Program-made: the position numbers and the translations under genes
Shown here: positions 15,703 through 24,228 of the stretch, one piece after another
How positions within the stretch are numbered: position 1 is the stretch's first letter
How the letters are laid out: each line of letters begins with the position of its first letter
Notes under the pieces: generated by a model
Databases searched by the model: none
What the model saw: the letters and a program-made list of their open reading frames with translations, nothing else
Told to the model about the DNA's origin: nothing
Assembly: GCA_012521675.1 (NCBI GenBank)
Contig: JAAYLU010000016.1
Location: 1 to 45,900 of the forward strand
Reading direction: 5' to 3'
Length of the DNA: 45,900 nt
Source: Synergistaceae bacterium
GTDB taxonomy: Bacteria > Synergistota > Synergistia > Synergistales > Aminobacteriaceae

Positions 15703-16860
15703 GTGACGGAGATGTCGGAGATTAAAACTCTTGTAGGAAAGGCGCTTGCCGATATCGTGGCCGAGGCCCGTTCGGGCGGGCCGAGCGTCCCGGTGGGGCT
15801 CATGTCCATGGGCAGCGAGATGGGCGGGGAGGAGCTGGCCCGGGGCGCGACCCAGGCATTGGACGGGGGTTCCCGGGTAGAGGTGGTCATGATAGGCCCC
15901 AGGGTCCCCGGCTTCGAGCAGCTCCAATGGATTGAGACCGGGCCGTGCGAGGAGGAGGTCTCCAGCGCGATGGAGAAGGCTCTGTCCGACGGGCGCATCG
16001 CGGGAGCGGTGGCTCTTCACTACCCCTTCCCGCTTGGCGTTACGACGATCGGCAGGGTGCTTACCCCCGGAAGGGGCAGACCGATGATAATTGCCTCCTC
16101 CACCGGCACGTCCGCCGTGGGCAGGGTGGAGGCGATGGTGCGCAACGCCGTGTACGGAACTGCGGTCGCCAAGGCCCTCGGGATCGCCGATCCCACGGTG
16201 GGCATCCTGAACGTCGACGGGGCGCAGATAGTACACAAGGCCCTGGCGAAGATGAAGGAGAAAGGCTACTCGTTCTCCTTCGGGACGAGCGTCAGGAAGG
16301 ACGGGGGCGCCGTGCTGCGCGGCAACGATCTTCTCGCCGGAGCGGTCGACGTCTGCGTGGCAGACACATTGACGGGCAACGTGCTGATGAAGCTCTTCTC
16401 GTCCTTCACCACGGGCGGCTCGTACGAGTCGCTCGGATGGGGGTACGGCCCGTCGGTCGGCGAGGGGTGGAGCAAGGTCATATCCATCATCTCGCGCGCC
16501 TCGGGTGCGCCGGTGATAGCGGGCGCGCTCGAGTACACCGCCAAGGTCGTCGCGGGTGGCCTTCCGGAGAAGGTCGCGTCCGAGCTGAAGGCTGCGAAGA
16601 GGGCCGGGATGCTGGATATAATCGATTCGCTGACGCCGAAGGCTGTCGCCTCCGAGGAGGTGGAAGCGCCTCCCGCAGAGCCCACGGACGACGAGATCGG
16701 CGGTATCGACGTGCTGTCGATCGAGGACGGGGTCAAGGCCCTGTGGAAGGAGGACATATACGCGGAGTCCTCCATGGGCTGCACCGGCCCTGTCATCAAG
16801 GTCGCGGCAAAAAACCTTGAGAAGGCCGAGGCGATCCTGAAAAAGGGCGGCTATATCTGA
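15703..16860 (+). CDS. grdD: Glycine reductase component C, alpha subunit GrdD
   Basis: A 385-residue subunit of protein C with a phosphate acetyl/butyryltransferase/PlsX-like fold. It phosphorolyses the acetyl-thioester to acetyl phosphate. The thioester cysteine lies in SSMGCTGPVIK (Cys360 from GTG 15703, Cys357 from ATG 15712), matching Cys359 of the clostridial protein. STGTSAVGRVEAMVRNAVYGTA is also typical in content. Start choice is uncertain: GTG 15703 leaves room for a weak upstream site, while ATG 15712 is too close to GGAG. It is the last grd gene, and no clear terminator follows. Confidence 0.94.
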   Translation: MTEMSEIKTLVGKALADIVAEARSGGPSVPVGLMSMGSEMGGEELARGATQALDGGSRVEVVMIGPRVPGFEQLQWIETGPCEEEVSSAMEKALSDGRIAGAVALHYPFPLGVTTIGRVLTPGRGRPMIIASSTGTSAVGRVEAMVRNAVYGTAVAKALGIADPTVGILNVDGAQIVHKALAKMKEKGYSFSFGTSVRKDGGAVLRGNDLLAGAVDVCVADTLTGNVLMKLFSSFTTGGSYESLGWGYGPSVGEGWSKVISIISRASGAPVIAGALEYTAKVVAGGLPEKVASELKAAKRAGMLDIIDSLTPKAVASEEVEAPPAEPTDDEIGGIDVLSIEDGVKALWKEDIYAESSMGCTGPVIKVAAKNLEKAEAILKKGGYI

Positions 16861-16911
16861 TGATAATGAGGGATTGAGGGCGCCATTGTTGTCCTGTTTT
16901 ACCGATTGTTG

Positions 16912-16920
16912 TGGTATACT
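16912..16920 (+). promoter_or_regulatory. Extended -10 promoter before the AGCS symporter
   Basis: TGG-TATACT (16912-16920) is an extended -10. There is no good -35 at 17 bases. It lies 180 bases before the symporter start, upstream of two hairpins, so the message would have a long structured leader. Read-through from grdD is also possible. Confidence 0.45.
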
Positions 16921-16996
16921 CCATTCCGGACGCGGGCGTTTCTCTTTATAGAATTCCTTGAGGGGGGTGGTCGATGAAGACCTGCCGGCTTTAGGG

Positions 16997-17062
16997 CGCG
17001 GATACGTTCCGCGGTCGATCCAGTGAAACCCCTTGCTTTTCAAGGGGCGGAAATGCTTTCAC
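16997..17062 (+). other. Structured leader (two hairpins) upstream of the AGCS symporter
   Basis: Hairpin 1: CGCGGA (16997-17002)/TCCGCG (17008-17013), loop TACGT. Hairpin 2: CCCCTTG (17029-17035)/CAAGGGG (17041-17047), loop CTTTT, with an outer helix GTGAAA (17023-17028)/TTTCAC (17057-17062) across a nine-base one-sided bulge. I do not recognise a known riboswitch class. No U-tract follows and the symporter ribosome-binding site lies about 20 bases downstream. Confidence 0.5.
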
Positions 17063-17099
17063 TTAGCTCTTTCTATTTAACAAAGGGGGAATTGACAGC

Positions 17100-18494
17100 A
17101 TGGAAAAGATCATGGAGATCAACAGTTTTGTCAACGGTATTGTTTGGGGGCCCTGGATGTTGGCCCTGCTGGTCGGGACCGGCGTCTATCTCACCGTCAT
17201 TCTCGGCTTTCCGCAGCTTCGCTACTTCTTCCTCAGCTTCAAGGAGATCTTTGGTAACCTAGGCAAGAGGAAGGAGGGAGAGGGCGCCATATCATCCTTT
17301 GCGGCCCTGTCCACCGCCATGGCGTCCACGATCGGCACCGGCAACATCGCCGGCGTGGCCACGGCGATTCACCTCGGCGGCCCCGGAGCTCTCTTCTGGA
17401 TGCTCGTGTCCGCGTTCTTCGGCATGGCGACGAAGATGGCGGAGGTCATCCTCGCCGTCCACTTCCGCGAGAAGGACGACATAGGCGACTGGCGCGGAGG
17501 CACGATGTACATACTCGAGAAGGGCGCGAACGCCAAGTGGCTCGCCTGGCTCTTCGCCCTATTCGGGTTCCTTGCCTCCTTCGGAATCGGATGCGCTGTT
17601 CAGTCCAACTCGGTCGCCGAGGGCTTCGAGATGGGCTTCGGCATCCCCTACCTGTACAGTGGCATAGCGGTCGCCATACTCACGGCGCTCGTGATCATCG
17701 GAGGCCTCAAGAGGATCTCCGACGTCACCACCTACCTTGTGCCCTTCATGGCGGTCTTCTACATCATCGGCGCGATAATCGTCGTAGTCACGAAGAGCGA
17801 CCAGATAGGCCCCGCGTTCGCAAGCGCATTCAACTACGCGATCACCGATCCGATGGCCATGCCGGGAGCGATAGCGGGCTGGACGATAAAGCAAGCCATG
17901 GTCAGGGGAGTGGCGAGGGGCGTCTTCTCCAACGAGGCCGGACTTGGCTCCGCCCCGATGGCGCACGCCGCCGCCGTTGTCGATCACCCCTGCCGCCAGG
18001 GCCTGTACGGGATATTCGAGGTGTTCGTCGACACCATCGTGGTCTGCACCCTGACCGCCCTTGTGATCATGACCAGCGGAATGCTCACCGGAAGACCGGA
18101 TCTCTCCGGAGCTCAGCTCACCCTCTCCGGCTTCGAGGTGGTCCTCGGCAACACGGGCACGATCATCCTCTCGATCGGACTGGCCCTGTTCGCCTTCTCG
18201 ACGATCCTCGGCTGGTACTGGTATTGCGAGACCTGCGGATCCTACATTTTCGGCACGAAGCTCATCCCGGTGCTGAAGATCCTCTGGATCGTTGTCCTGT
18301 TCATAGGCGCCACCGGCGGAGTCTTCCTCGGCGACGCGATGGGATTCCTGGAGCATTTGTGGGATATGTCAGACACTCTGAACGGACTGATGGCTGTGCC
18401 CAACCTTGTGGCCCTGCTCATAGTCTCGGGAGAGGTTCGCAAGCTCGTGGCGGACTTCGACACCAAGCGCAAGAGCGGAGAGCTCAAGGTCTAA
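17100..18494 (+). CDS. Sodium:alanine/glycine symporter (AGCS family)
   Basis: A 464-residue polytopic inner-membrane protein of the alanine-or-glycine:cation symporter family. Diagnostic motifs include ALSTAMASTIGTGNIAGVATAI early in the protein, GGPGALFWMLVSAFFGMATK, the FSNEAGLGSAPMAHAAA motif in the second half, and a final YWYCETCGSY segment. About 10-11 membrane helices are evident. Homologues import D/L-alanine and/or glycine with Na+. Position between the glycine reductase operon and alanine racemase supports alanine/glycine as substrate. The ribosome-binding site is a GGGGG run (about 17086-17090) rather than AGGAGG. Confidence 0.95.
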   Translation: MEKIMEINSFVNGIVWGPWMLALLVGTGVYLTVILGFPQLRYFFLSFKEIFGNLGKRKEGEGAISSFAALSTAMASTIGTGNIAGVATAIHLGGPGALFWMLVSAFFGMATKMAEVILAVHFREKDDIGDWRGGTMYILEKGANAKWLAWLFALFGFLASFGIGCAVQSNSVAEGFEMGFGIPYLYSGIAVAILTALVIIGGLKRISDVTTYLVPFMAVFYIIGAIIVVVTKSDQIGPAFASAFNYAITDPMAMPGAIAGWTIKQAMVRGVARGVFSNEAGLGSAPMAHAAAVVDHPCRQGLYGIFEVFVDTIVVCTLTALVIMTSGMLTGRPDLSGAQLTLSGFEVVLGNTGTIILSIGLALFAFSTILGWYWYCETCGSYIFGTKLIPVLKILWIVVLFIGATGGVFLGDAMGFLEHLWDMSDTLNGLMAVPNLVALLIVSGEVRKLVADFDTKRKSGELKV

Positions 18495-18523
18495 GGATAC
18501 TCGCATCAAAACAGGTATATCAG

Positions 18524-18545
18524 AAGGGGCGGCTCGCCGCCCCTT
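18524..18545 (+). terminator. GC hairpin between the symporter and alr
   Basis: A perfect 9-bp stem AAGGGGCGG (18524-18532)/CCGCCCCTT (18537-18545) with a CTCG tetraloop. No T-run follows, so termination may be weak or Rho-assisted and some transcription may continue into alr. Confidence 0.55.
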
Positions 18546-18572
18546 AACTGTGTCTGAAAGGAGAGACGGCAG

Positions 18573-19685
18573 ATGCAGCGGGCGACAAGAATGGAAGTTC
18601 ACCTGGGCAACCTGAAGACCAACTTTTCGGCCATACGACGGCACGTTGGAGACGGGCCCGAGATATTTGGCGTTGTGAAGGCCAACGGATATGGACACGG
18701 CGCCGTCATCGTCTGCAGGGCGCTGGCGGAGGCCGGATGCAGGAGATTCGCCGTGGCCACGCCGGACGAGGGGCTCGGGCTTCGAGAGGCCGGGATCGGC
18801 GAGCCGATACTGGTGCTTGGCCCGTCGCCGGAGAAATCCGCCGACGAGTATGTGAGCCATGACATAGCCTCCTCGGTCACCGACCTGCATTTCGCCAGGG
18901 CATTGGGCGAGGCGGCCTCACGGCGCGGCAGGCAGGCTGCGGTGCACGTCAAGGTGGACAGCGGCATGGGGCGGATCGGCTTCCTCCCCGAGGATATCCC
19001 GTCCGTCCTCGATGAGCTGCTTACGATCCCCGGCCTGAAGATCGAGGGGATGTTCACCCACTTCGCAGTGGCCGACGAGAGCCGCCTCGAGTACACCGAC
19101 TACCAGTTCTCCGGCCTGACGAGGGCCTTGAAGGCGGCCGAGGAGCGAGGCGTACGGATCCCGATGCGTCACGCCTGCAACAGCGCCGGGCTGCTGGCTT
19201 GCCCGGACAAGTTCCTGGACGCGGTTCGGCCGGGGCTGATCCTCTACGGGATGTGGCCGTCGGAGGAATGCCCGAGACCGATCGAGCTGAAGCCGACCTT
19301 CGAGGTGAAGACGGAAATAGCGTTCGTCAAGCAGCTCCCGCCGCGCAGCGGGGTCGGCTACGGCCTGCGCTACATGACCCGCGGCCACGAGGAGATCGCC
19401 GTTCTGCCCGTCGGTTACGCGGACGGCTACTCCCGGGCCCTATCGATGAAAGTCCCGGTGCTGGTCAAGGGCAGGCGAGTCCCCATGAGGGGCAACATCT
19501 GCATGGACCAGACCATGATAGACGTCACCGGCTTGGACGCGAAGGTCGGGGACGAGGTGGTTCTGATCGGCAGGCAGGGCGACGAGGTCATCACCCCGGA
19601 GGAGATTGGCGCTGCGAGGAACACGATCAACTACGAGGTCCCCAACGCGTTCCTCAAGAGGGTGCCGAGGGTCTATATCCCCTAA
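18573..19685 (+). CDS. alr: Alanine racemase
   Basis: A 370-residue fold-type III PLP enzyme interconverting L- and D-alanine for peptidoglycan and, here, possibly for catabolism of D-alanine. The PLP lysine is Lys36 in GVVKANGYGHGA. Other motifs are VHVKVDSGMGRIGF, GMFTHFAVAD, the RPGLILYG phosphate-binding region and the C-terminal MRGNICMDQTMIDVT. GGAGAG precedes ATG 18573. Adjacent to an AGCS carrier, it fits import and use of either alanine enantiomer. The 3' end is separated from transketolase by only 13 bases. Confidence 0.97.
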   Translation: MQRATRMEVHLGNLKTNFSAIRRHVGDGPEIFGVVKANGYGHGAVIVCRALAEAGCRRFAVATPDEGLGLREAGIGEPILVLGPSPEKSADEYVSHDIASSVTDLHFARALGEAASRRGRQAAVHVKVDSGMGRIGFLPEDIPSVLDELLTIPGLKIEGMFTHFAVADESRLEYTDYQFSGLTRALKAAEERGVRIPMRHACNSAGLLACPDKFLDAVRPGLILYGMWPSEECPRPIELKPTFEVKTEIAFVKQLPPRSGVGYGLRYMTRGHEEIAVLPVGYADGYSRALSMKVPVLVKGRRVPMRGNICMDQTMIDVTGLDAKVGDEVVLIGRQGDEVITPEEIGAARNTINYEVPNAFLKRVPRVYIP

Positions 19686-19698
19686 GGAGGCGATGCGT

Positions 19699-21636
19699 GT
19701 GAGTACCAATCTCCCGTTACTGAAGAACTTTCCCGTGGATGTTCTCTCAGGTTCAGCCGTTCGTTCGCTTGAGGCGGCCGCGGCGAAGTGCCGCGCTGAG
19801 GCGGTGACGATGGTCGTGCTGCCGAACAGCGGCCACCCGGCGGGGTCTCTCTCCAGCATGGAGATGTACCTCGCGGTCTACGGGGTCGCGGACATCACCC
19901 CGGAGAACTGTGATTCTTTCGACCGGGACTACGTCGCAATAAGCCACGGGCATACCTCCCCGGCGGCCTACACAGCCCTCGCGGCCTGGGGCTTTTTCGA
20001 CCCGATGGATGCGGTGGCCCACTTCAGGCAGTGCGGCTCCCCCTTCCAGGGGCACGTGGAGCGATCGGTCCCGGGCATCGACTGGGGAAGCGGAAACCTG
20101 GGCCAGGGACTGTCGGCCGGCGTCGGCTTCGCCCTGGCGCAGAGGGCCCGGGGAAGCGGCAAGAGGACCTACGTTCTGATGGGCGACGGAGGACAGACGA
20201 AGGGCCAGAGCGCGGAGGCGCGCAGGATTGCCGCCAAGGAGGGGCTCTCCAACATCACCGCCCTGATCGACTGGAACAACATCCAGATATCCGGCACTCT
20301 CGACAAGGTGATGCCGGCAGACATAAAGGCCCTGTGGGCAGCGGACGGCTGGAACGTTCTCGAGTGCGACGGGCACTCCTTCCAGGAGCTCTACGCGGCC
20401 CTTAAGGAGGCGGAGTCCTCCCCGACTCTCACCATGATACTGTGCAGGACGGTGATGGGCAAGGGAGTCCCCTTCATGGAGGGCACGCCGGAGTACCACG
20501 GCAAGGCCCCGCGGGACGAACTGTACACCAAGGCGATGAGCGATCTCGGCGGCGACCCGGCAATGCTCGAGGACGCGCGTGCCAGGAGGGCGGATCCCCC
20601 TCCCGCCGGGCGCAGTGTCACACCTTCGGCGCACCGACTGGACACCGGCGAGCCGCGCACCTACGAGTACGACGCGAAGCCCACCGACAACCGGTCGGCA
20701 TTCGGCAGGGCGCTGGCGGACATAGGTGAGCTGAACTACAAGAAGGATGGAGCTACCCCGATCCTGGTCTTCGACTGCGACCTGGCGTCTTCCGTCAAGA
20801 CCTCGGACTTTGCGACCGCCTGCCCCGAGTGGTTCGTCCAGACAGGCATCCAGGAGCACGCCACCGCGACAGCCGCCGGCGCAGCCTCCATAGCAGGAGT
20901 TGCCGCCCTTTGGGCCGGGTTCGGGGTGTTCGGACTGTCCGAGACCTATAATCAGCAGAGGCTCAACGACATAAACAAGGCGGACCTGAAGACGGTGCTT
21001 ACCCATGTGGGGCTGGACGTCGGGGAGGACGGCGCTACCCACCAGGCGATAGACTACGTCGGGCTGCTCAGAAACATGTTCGGGTACAAACTCGTCGTCC
21101 CTTGCGATCCGAACCAGACGGACAGGGCGACGCGCTGGGCCCTCGGGGCGCCGGGGTGCGCCTGCCTCGCCATGGGGAGGAGCAGGCTGAAAGTCCTAGT
21201 CGACGGAGATGGAATGCCCCTCTTCGCGGGCGACTACTCCTTCGATTACGGTAGGGCCGACCAGTTGCGGAAGGGAGCTGACGGCGCGATATTCGCCCTC
21301 GGGGCGATGTCGGGGAGGGCCATGGAAGCCGCTGGGATTCTCATGGAAAAGGGGATCGAAGTGTCGGTCTACGCCGTCTCCTGCCCGTTGGAGACGGACG
21401 ACGAAGCGCTTAGAGCCGCTGCTGCCACGGGGAGGGTGCTCACCTGCGAGGATCACAATGTGAACAGCGGAATGGGCTCGATCATCGCGGCCAGGATGAT
21501 GGAGCTGGGGCTGCACCCATCGTTCCGGTCGGTCGGTGTGCACCGATACGGCGATTCCGGCCCGTCAGGGGACGTCATCCGGGCCATGGGGCTGGATCCT
21601 CTATCGCTGGCCGCGTGCTTCGAGTCTCTTGCGTGA
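19699..21636 (+). CDS. tkt: Transketolase
   Basis: A 645-residue, full-length thiamine-diphosphate enzyme with both halves in one chain. The N-terminal part has ISHGHTSPAAYTAL, WGSGNLGQGLSAGVG and the ThDP motif MGDGGQTKGQ, followed later by DWNNIQISG. The C-terminal pyrimidine-binding half has QEHATATAAGAASIAG, then HVGLDVGEDGATHQ and a C-terminal VHRYGDSGPSGD. It moves two-carbon ketol units in the non-oxidative pentose phosphate pathway. GTG 19699 is preferred because AAGGAGG ends at 19690, 8 bases upstream; ATG 19693 is the alternative (two residues longer) but only 2 bases from the site. Longer in-frame extension into alr is rejected. Confidence 0.93.
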   Translation: MSTNLPLLKNFPVDVLSGSAVRSLEAAAAKCRAEAVTMVVLPNSGHPAGSLSSMEMYLAVYGVADITPENCDSFDRDYVAISHGHTSPAAYTALAAWGFFDPMDAVAHFRQCGSPFQGHVERSVPGIDWGSGNLGQGLSAGVGFALAQRARGSGKRTYVLMGDGGQTKGQSAEARRIAAKEGLSNITALIDWNNIQISGTLDKVMPADIKALWAADGWNVLECDGHSFQELYAALKEAESSPTLTMILCRTVMGKGVPFMEGTPEYHGKAPRDELYTKAMSDLGGDPAMLEDARARRADPPPAGRSVTPSAHRLDTGEPRTYEYDAKPTDNRSAFGRALADIGELNYKKDGATPILVFDCDLASSVKTSDFATACPEWFVQTGIQEHATATAAGAASIAGVAALWAGFGVFGLSETYNQQRLNDINKADLKTVLTHVGLDVGEDGATHQAIDYVGLLRNMFGYKLVVPCDPNQTDRATRWALGAPGCACLAMGRSRLKVLVDGDGMPLFAGDYSFDYGRADQLRKGADGAIFALGAMSGRAMEAAGILMEKGIEVSVYAVSCPLETDDEALRAAAATGRVLTCEDHNVNSGMGSIIAARMMELGLHPSFRSVGVHRYGDSGPSGDVIRAMGLDPLSLAACFESLA

Positions 21637-21670
21637 GGGACGGGCGCCCGGGACGAAAAATGGGTAAATC

Positions 21671-22261
21671 ATGACACGAGAAGGACCGGCGGCAGGAAGG
21701 AGGATCCTTCTGCACGTCTGCTGCGCCCCGGACGCCACGGTGCCCTGGGCCGATCTTGAATCCGAGGGGTACGAGGTGCTGCCCTACTGGTACGGGTGCA
21801 ACATCCACCCGGCCGATGAGGAGGCGAGAAGGCGCGACTCCATGGTCAGGCTCAAGTCCATCATGGGAGGAGAGGCGATAATAGAGGAATACCGTCCCGA
21901 GTCGTGGCTTGAGGCGGTAGCCCACCTCGCGGACGAGCCAGAGGGGGGGCGAAGGTGCTCCCTCTGCTTCAGGCTCCAGCTTGATGCGGCGGCCTCGGCG
22001 GCCGCAGCCGCGGGGATCGGCATGTTATGCACCACTCTCACGATCAGCCCGCACAAGGACGTCGACGAGATCAACAGGATCGGCACCGAGTGCGCTGCCC
22101 GGCACGGGCTTGAATGGCTGCTCCGCGTCTTCCGCAGGAGGGCCGGCTTCCTTCGCTCGGTGGCCCTGTCGAGGGAGTACGGGCTGTACAGGCAGAAATA
22201 CTGCGGATGCATCCACAGCATTCGCCGGGACGTCGAACTTTCGAAGGAGGAGTGCAGATGA
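21671..22261 (+). CDS. queH: Epoxyqueuosine reductase QueH
   Basis: A 196-residue QueH (DUF208) protein, the non-cobalamin enzyme that reduces epoxyqueuosine to queuosine in tRNA. Cysteine motifs are all present: LHVCCAPDA at the N-terminus, RCSLCFRLQLDAAA in the middle, and KYCGCIHS near the end, together with FRRRAGFLRSVALS-type basic motifs. They supply [4Fe-4S] and accessory metal ligands. The stop overlaps the next start (ATGA). The N-terminus is a little longer than the fold requires. Confidence 0.92.
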   Translation: MTREGPAAGRRILLHVCCAPDATVPWADLESEGYEVLPYWYGCNIHPADEEARRRDSMVRLKSIMGGEAIIEEYRPESWLEAVAHLADEPEGGRRCSLCFRLQLDAAASAAAAAGIGMLCTTLTISPHKDVDEINRIGTECAARHGLEWLLRVFRRRAGFLRSVALSREYGLYRQKYCGCIHSIRRDVELSKEECR

Positions 22262-23364
22262 CATTCGATCATATAGAGGGCCGTCTCTCGCGGCTCCGGA
22301 CGCGCATGGCGGAGGAGGGAACTGACGTCATGGTCGTCCTGGCCCACGAGAATTTCAATGGCGAGTCGCTGTCTTACATATCGGGCTTCCGCGGCAGCAG
22401 CGGAGCGGCGGTGATTTCGGCCGACGAGGCCCTGCTGGTGACGGATGGTCGCTATTCGCTCCAAGCGGCGGAACAGTCGCCGTTCGAGGTCGTCCACCAG
22501 GGCCAGAAGCTACTGCAGGAGAGGACCGCAGAGCTGTTGCGCGAGCGAAAGTGGCGCCGCGGCGGCTACGAGGGGGAGAGGCTTGTCGTGTCCGTCTACA
22601 GAGCCCTGGAGGGGTCTCTGAGCCATTGGAATGACTGTTCGAACCTGCTGCCGGAGCTCCGCAGGCGCAAGGACGACGCCGAGGTCGCCGCCATCGCCAA
22701 GGCCGCCGAGATAGCCTATTCCGCCTACGAGGAGGCGCTGAAGGAGGTCCGCCCCGGCATGTCCGAGAACGAGTTCAATGCCCTTCTGGAGTACCTGGTA
22801 AGAAAGGGTGGCGCCGAGTCGGGCTGGCAGGGCGGCAAGTTCATTGTCGCGTCGGGCGAGAGGGGGGCTCTGCCTCACGGAAGGGCGTCGGACAGGCTAT
22901 TTCAAAGAGGGGACATGGTGACGGTGGACTTCGGCGCCACGGTCGACGGGTATGTCTCCGACATAACTAGGAACTTCTGCCTCGGTCCGATGCCGGCCAA
23001 GGGCCGCGAGATCGAGGCCGCCCTCCTGGAGGCGGCGGATGCCGCGGTGGCCGAGATCCGTCCCGGCGTCGAGGGAAGATACGTGGACTCGGTTGCGCGC
23101 GATATACTGGGCGAGAAGGGCTGGGGGAAGTACTTCATTCACAGCCTCGGTCACGGACTGGGGCTGGAGGTGCACGAGACGCCTCGCCTCTCCCCCCTGT
23201 CGAAGGACGTCCTCTGTGAGGGGGACGTGGTCACGGTCGAGCCGGGCATCTATATCGACGGGTGGGGCGGCATGAGGATAGAGGACGACTACCTCGTCAC
23301 CGCTTCGGGCGCAGTGTGCATATCCGGCTGCCGGGGCAGGGAGGCGGTCGAGATACCGGTCTGA
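22258..23364 (+). CDS. M24-family Xaa-Pro aminopeptidase
   Basis: A 368-residue creatinase-fold metallopeptidase that removes N-terminal residues preceding proline (PepQ/PepP type), cytoplasmic. The N-terminal domain is about residues 1-135; the catalytic pita-bread domain has the dimetal ligands in order: [12 protein letters not shown] (two Asp), [13 protein letters not shown] (His), [11 protein letters not shown] (Glu) and MRIEDD (Glu). ATG 22258 follows AAGGAGG (22243-22249) and overlaps queH by 4 bases; a longer in-frame opening lies within queH and is rejected. It fits a peptide-fermenting lifestyle. Confidence 0.93.
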   Translation: MTFDHIEGRLSRLRTRMAEEGTDVMVVLAHENFNGESLSYISGFRGSSGAAVISADEALLVTDGRYSLQAAEQSPFEVVHQGQKLLQERTAELLRERKWRRGGYEGERLVVSVYRALEGSLSHWNDCSNLLPELRRRKDDAEVAAIAKAAEIAYSAYEEALKEVRPGMSENEFNALLEYLVRKGGAESGWQGGKFIVASGERGALPHGRASDRLFQRGDMVTVDFGATVDGYVSDITRNFCLGPMPAKGREIEAALLEAADAAVAEIRPGVEGRYVDSVARDILGEKGWGKYFIHSLGHGLGLEVHETPRLSPLSKDVLCEGDVVTVEPGIYIDGWGGMRIEDDYLVTASGAVCISGCRGREAVEIPV

Positions 23365-23373
23365 CATCGCGGC

Positions 23374-23401
23374 TTGTTTTTTCGCCACTGGCATATATAA
23401 T
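23374..23401 (+). promoter_or_regulatory. Promoter of the rubredoxin gene
   Basis: TTGTTT (23374-23379), 16-base spacer, TATAAT (23396-23401). It starts ten bases after the peptidase stop and gives a leader of about 35 bases. Confidence 0.7.
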
Positions 23402-23440
23402 AGCCCCGAGATGATCCTGAACCGAAAAGGGGGAACTGTC

Positions 23441-23602
23441 ATGAAGAAGTACGTTTGCACCGTTTGCGGCTACGTCTACGATCCTGCGGAGGGAGATCCG
23501 GACAACGGAGTCGCGCCGGGGACGGCCTTTGAAGATGTCCCCGAGGACTGGCTCTGCCCGGTCTGCGCAGTGGCGAAGGATATGTTCGAGCCGGAGGACT
23601 AG
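23441..23602 (+). CDS. Rubredoxin
   Basis: A 53-residue rubredoxin holding one Fe in a Cys4 site: CTVCGY near the N-terminus and [11 protein letters not shown] near the C-terminus, with the usual [12 protein letters not shown] and aromatic [11 protein letters not shown] between them. It is a small cytoplasmic electron carrier, often serving oxygen/peroxide detoxification partners in anaerobes; no such partner is adjacent. ATG 23441 has AGGGGG upstream; an in-frame ATG at 23411 lacks a ribosome-binding site and would precede the fold. Confidence 0.97.
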   Translation: MKKYVCTVCGYVYDPAEGDPDNGVAPGTAFEDVPEDWLCPVCAVAKDMFEPED

Positions 23603-23622
23603 GCCCGATCGAACGACGAACA

Positions 23623-23650
23623 CGAGGGAGGGGCGATCGCCCCTCCCTCG
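23623..23650 (+). terminator. Perfect 28-base palindrome between converging genes
   Basis: CGAGGGAGGGGCGA followed by its exact reverse complement, centred on GATC. It lies between rubredoxin (+) and the secreted protein gene (-), so it can serve both strands. No U-tract is present on either side. Confidence 0.6.
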
Positions 23651-23654
23651 AACT

Positions 23655-24119
23655 CTACTCGGAGCGGAGCATCGCCATCGCGGCCCTCTCCAGCTCCTCC
23701 CTTCCGAGCGAGCGAGACTCGAGCGTGAGGACGACGTCCGAGTCCACCGCCACGGCGAGCGAGCTTCCAAGGTCGGGGGACGATTCGAAGACGGACCTCA
23801 TCCCGTCCAGCTCGAAGACCTCGTAGGTGGCGCCGAAGCCTATCGGTCGATCATCCGTCCTCGTCCCGACTGGCGCGCTGACCAGCGGCCCCGCCCCGGG
23901 ACCGGACATCAGGGTCGCCTCGATCCTCCCTCCGAAGGCGTTCACGTAGGTGCGAGACAACCACTCGCCGAAGTTCCCCGAGGGGGCCTCCAGAGGCACC
24001 GCCTTCGTGGGGCCGGCCGAGTAGCCCGCGATCTCCGGAAGCCCTGCCCCCGCATAAGAGGCCCCTCCCCAAAAAATCACGAGAGAGGCGAACAAGGCGG
24101 TCAAGCATCGTTCCATCAT
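23655..24119 (-). CDS. Secreted protein of unknown function
   Basis: A 154-residue protein that I do not recognise. The N-terminus (MMERCLTALFASLVIFWGG) is a signal peptide with probable cleavage after ASYAGA near residue 25. The mature part contains WLSRTYVNAFGGRIEATL, an Ala/Gly/Pro-rich middle, and FELDGMRSVFESSPDLG followed by an AVAVDSDVVLTLES strand, suggesting a small alpha/beta periplasmic domain. No lipobox or catalytic motif is evident. GGGGGAG lies 8 bases upstream of ATG 24119. It is a single gene flanked by divergent miaB and convergent rubredoxin. Confidence 0.7.
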   Translation of the reverse strand: MMERCLTALFASLVIFWGGASYAGAGLPEIAGYSAGPTKAVPLEAPSGNFGEWLSRTYVNAFGGRIEATLMSGPGAGPLVSAPVGTRTDDRPIGFGATYEVFELDGMRSVFESSPDLGSSLAVAVDSDVVLTLESRSLGREELERAAMAMLRSE

Positions 24120-24162
24120 AATAACTCCCCCTTGTCATGTTCCGAAGCATATTTTACCTCAT

Positions 24163-24192
24163 TTGCCCGCTTTTTCCCTCCGAGGGTATAAT
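24163..24192 (+). promoter_or_regulatory. Promoter of the miaB-comEA-comEC operon
   Basis: TTGCCC (24163-24168), 18-base spacer, perfect TATAAT (24187-24192), about 36 bases before the miaB start and divergent from the secreted-protein gene. Confidence 0.72.
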
Positions 24193-24228
24193 GGCTTTGA
24201 ACAGTCATTCGTCCAAGGAGGTCTTTCC

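Noticed and set aside
17023-17262. Reading frame starting in the AGCS leader and running into the symporter gene
   Set aside because: It overlaps the symporter in another frame, and its start lies in the hairpin region without a ribosome-binding site.
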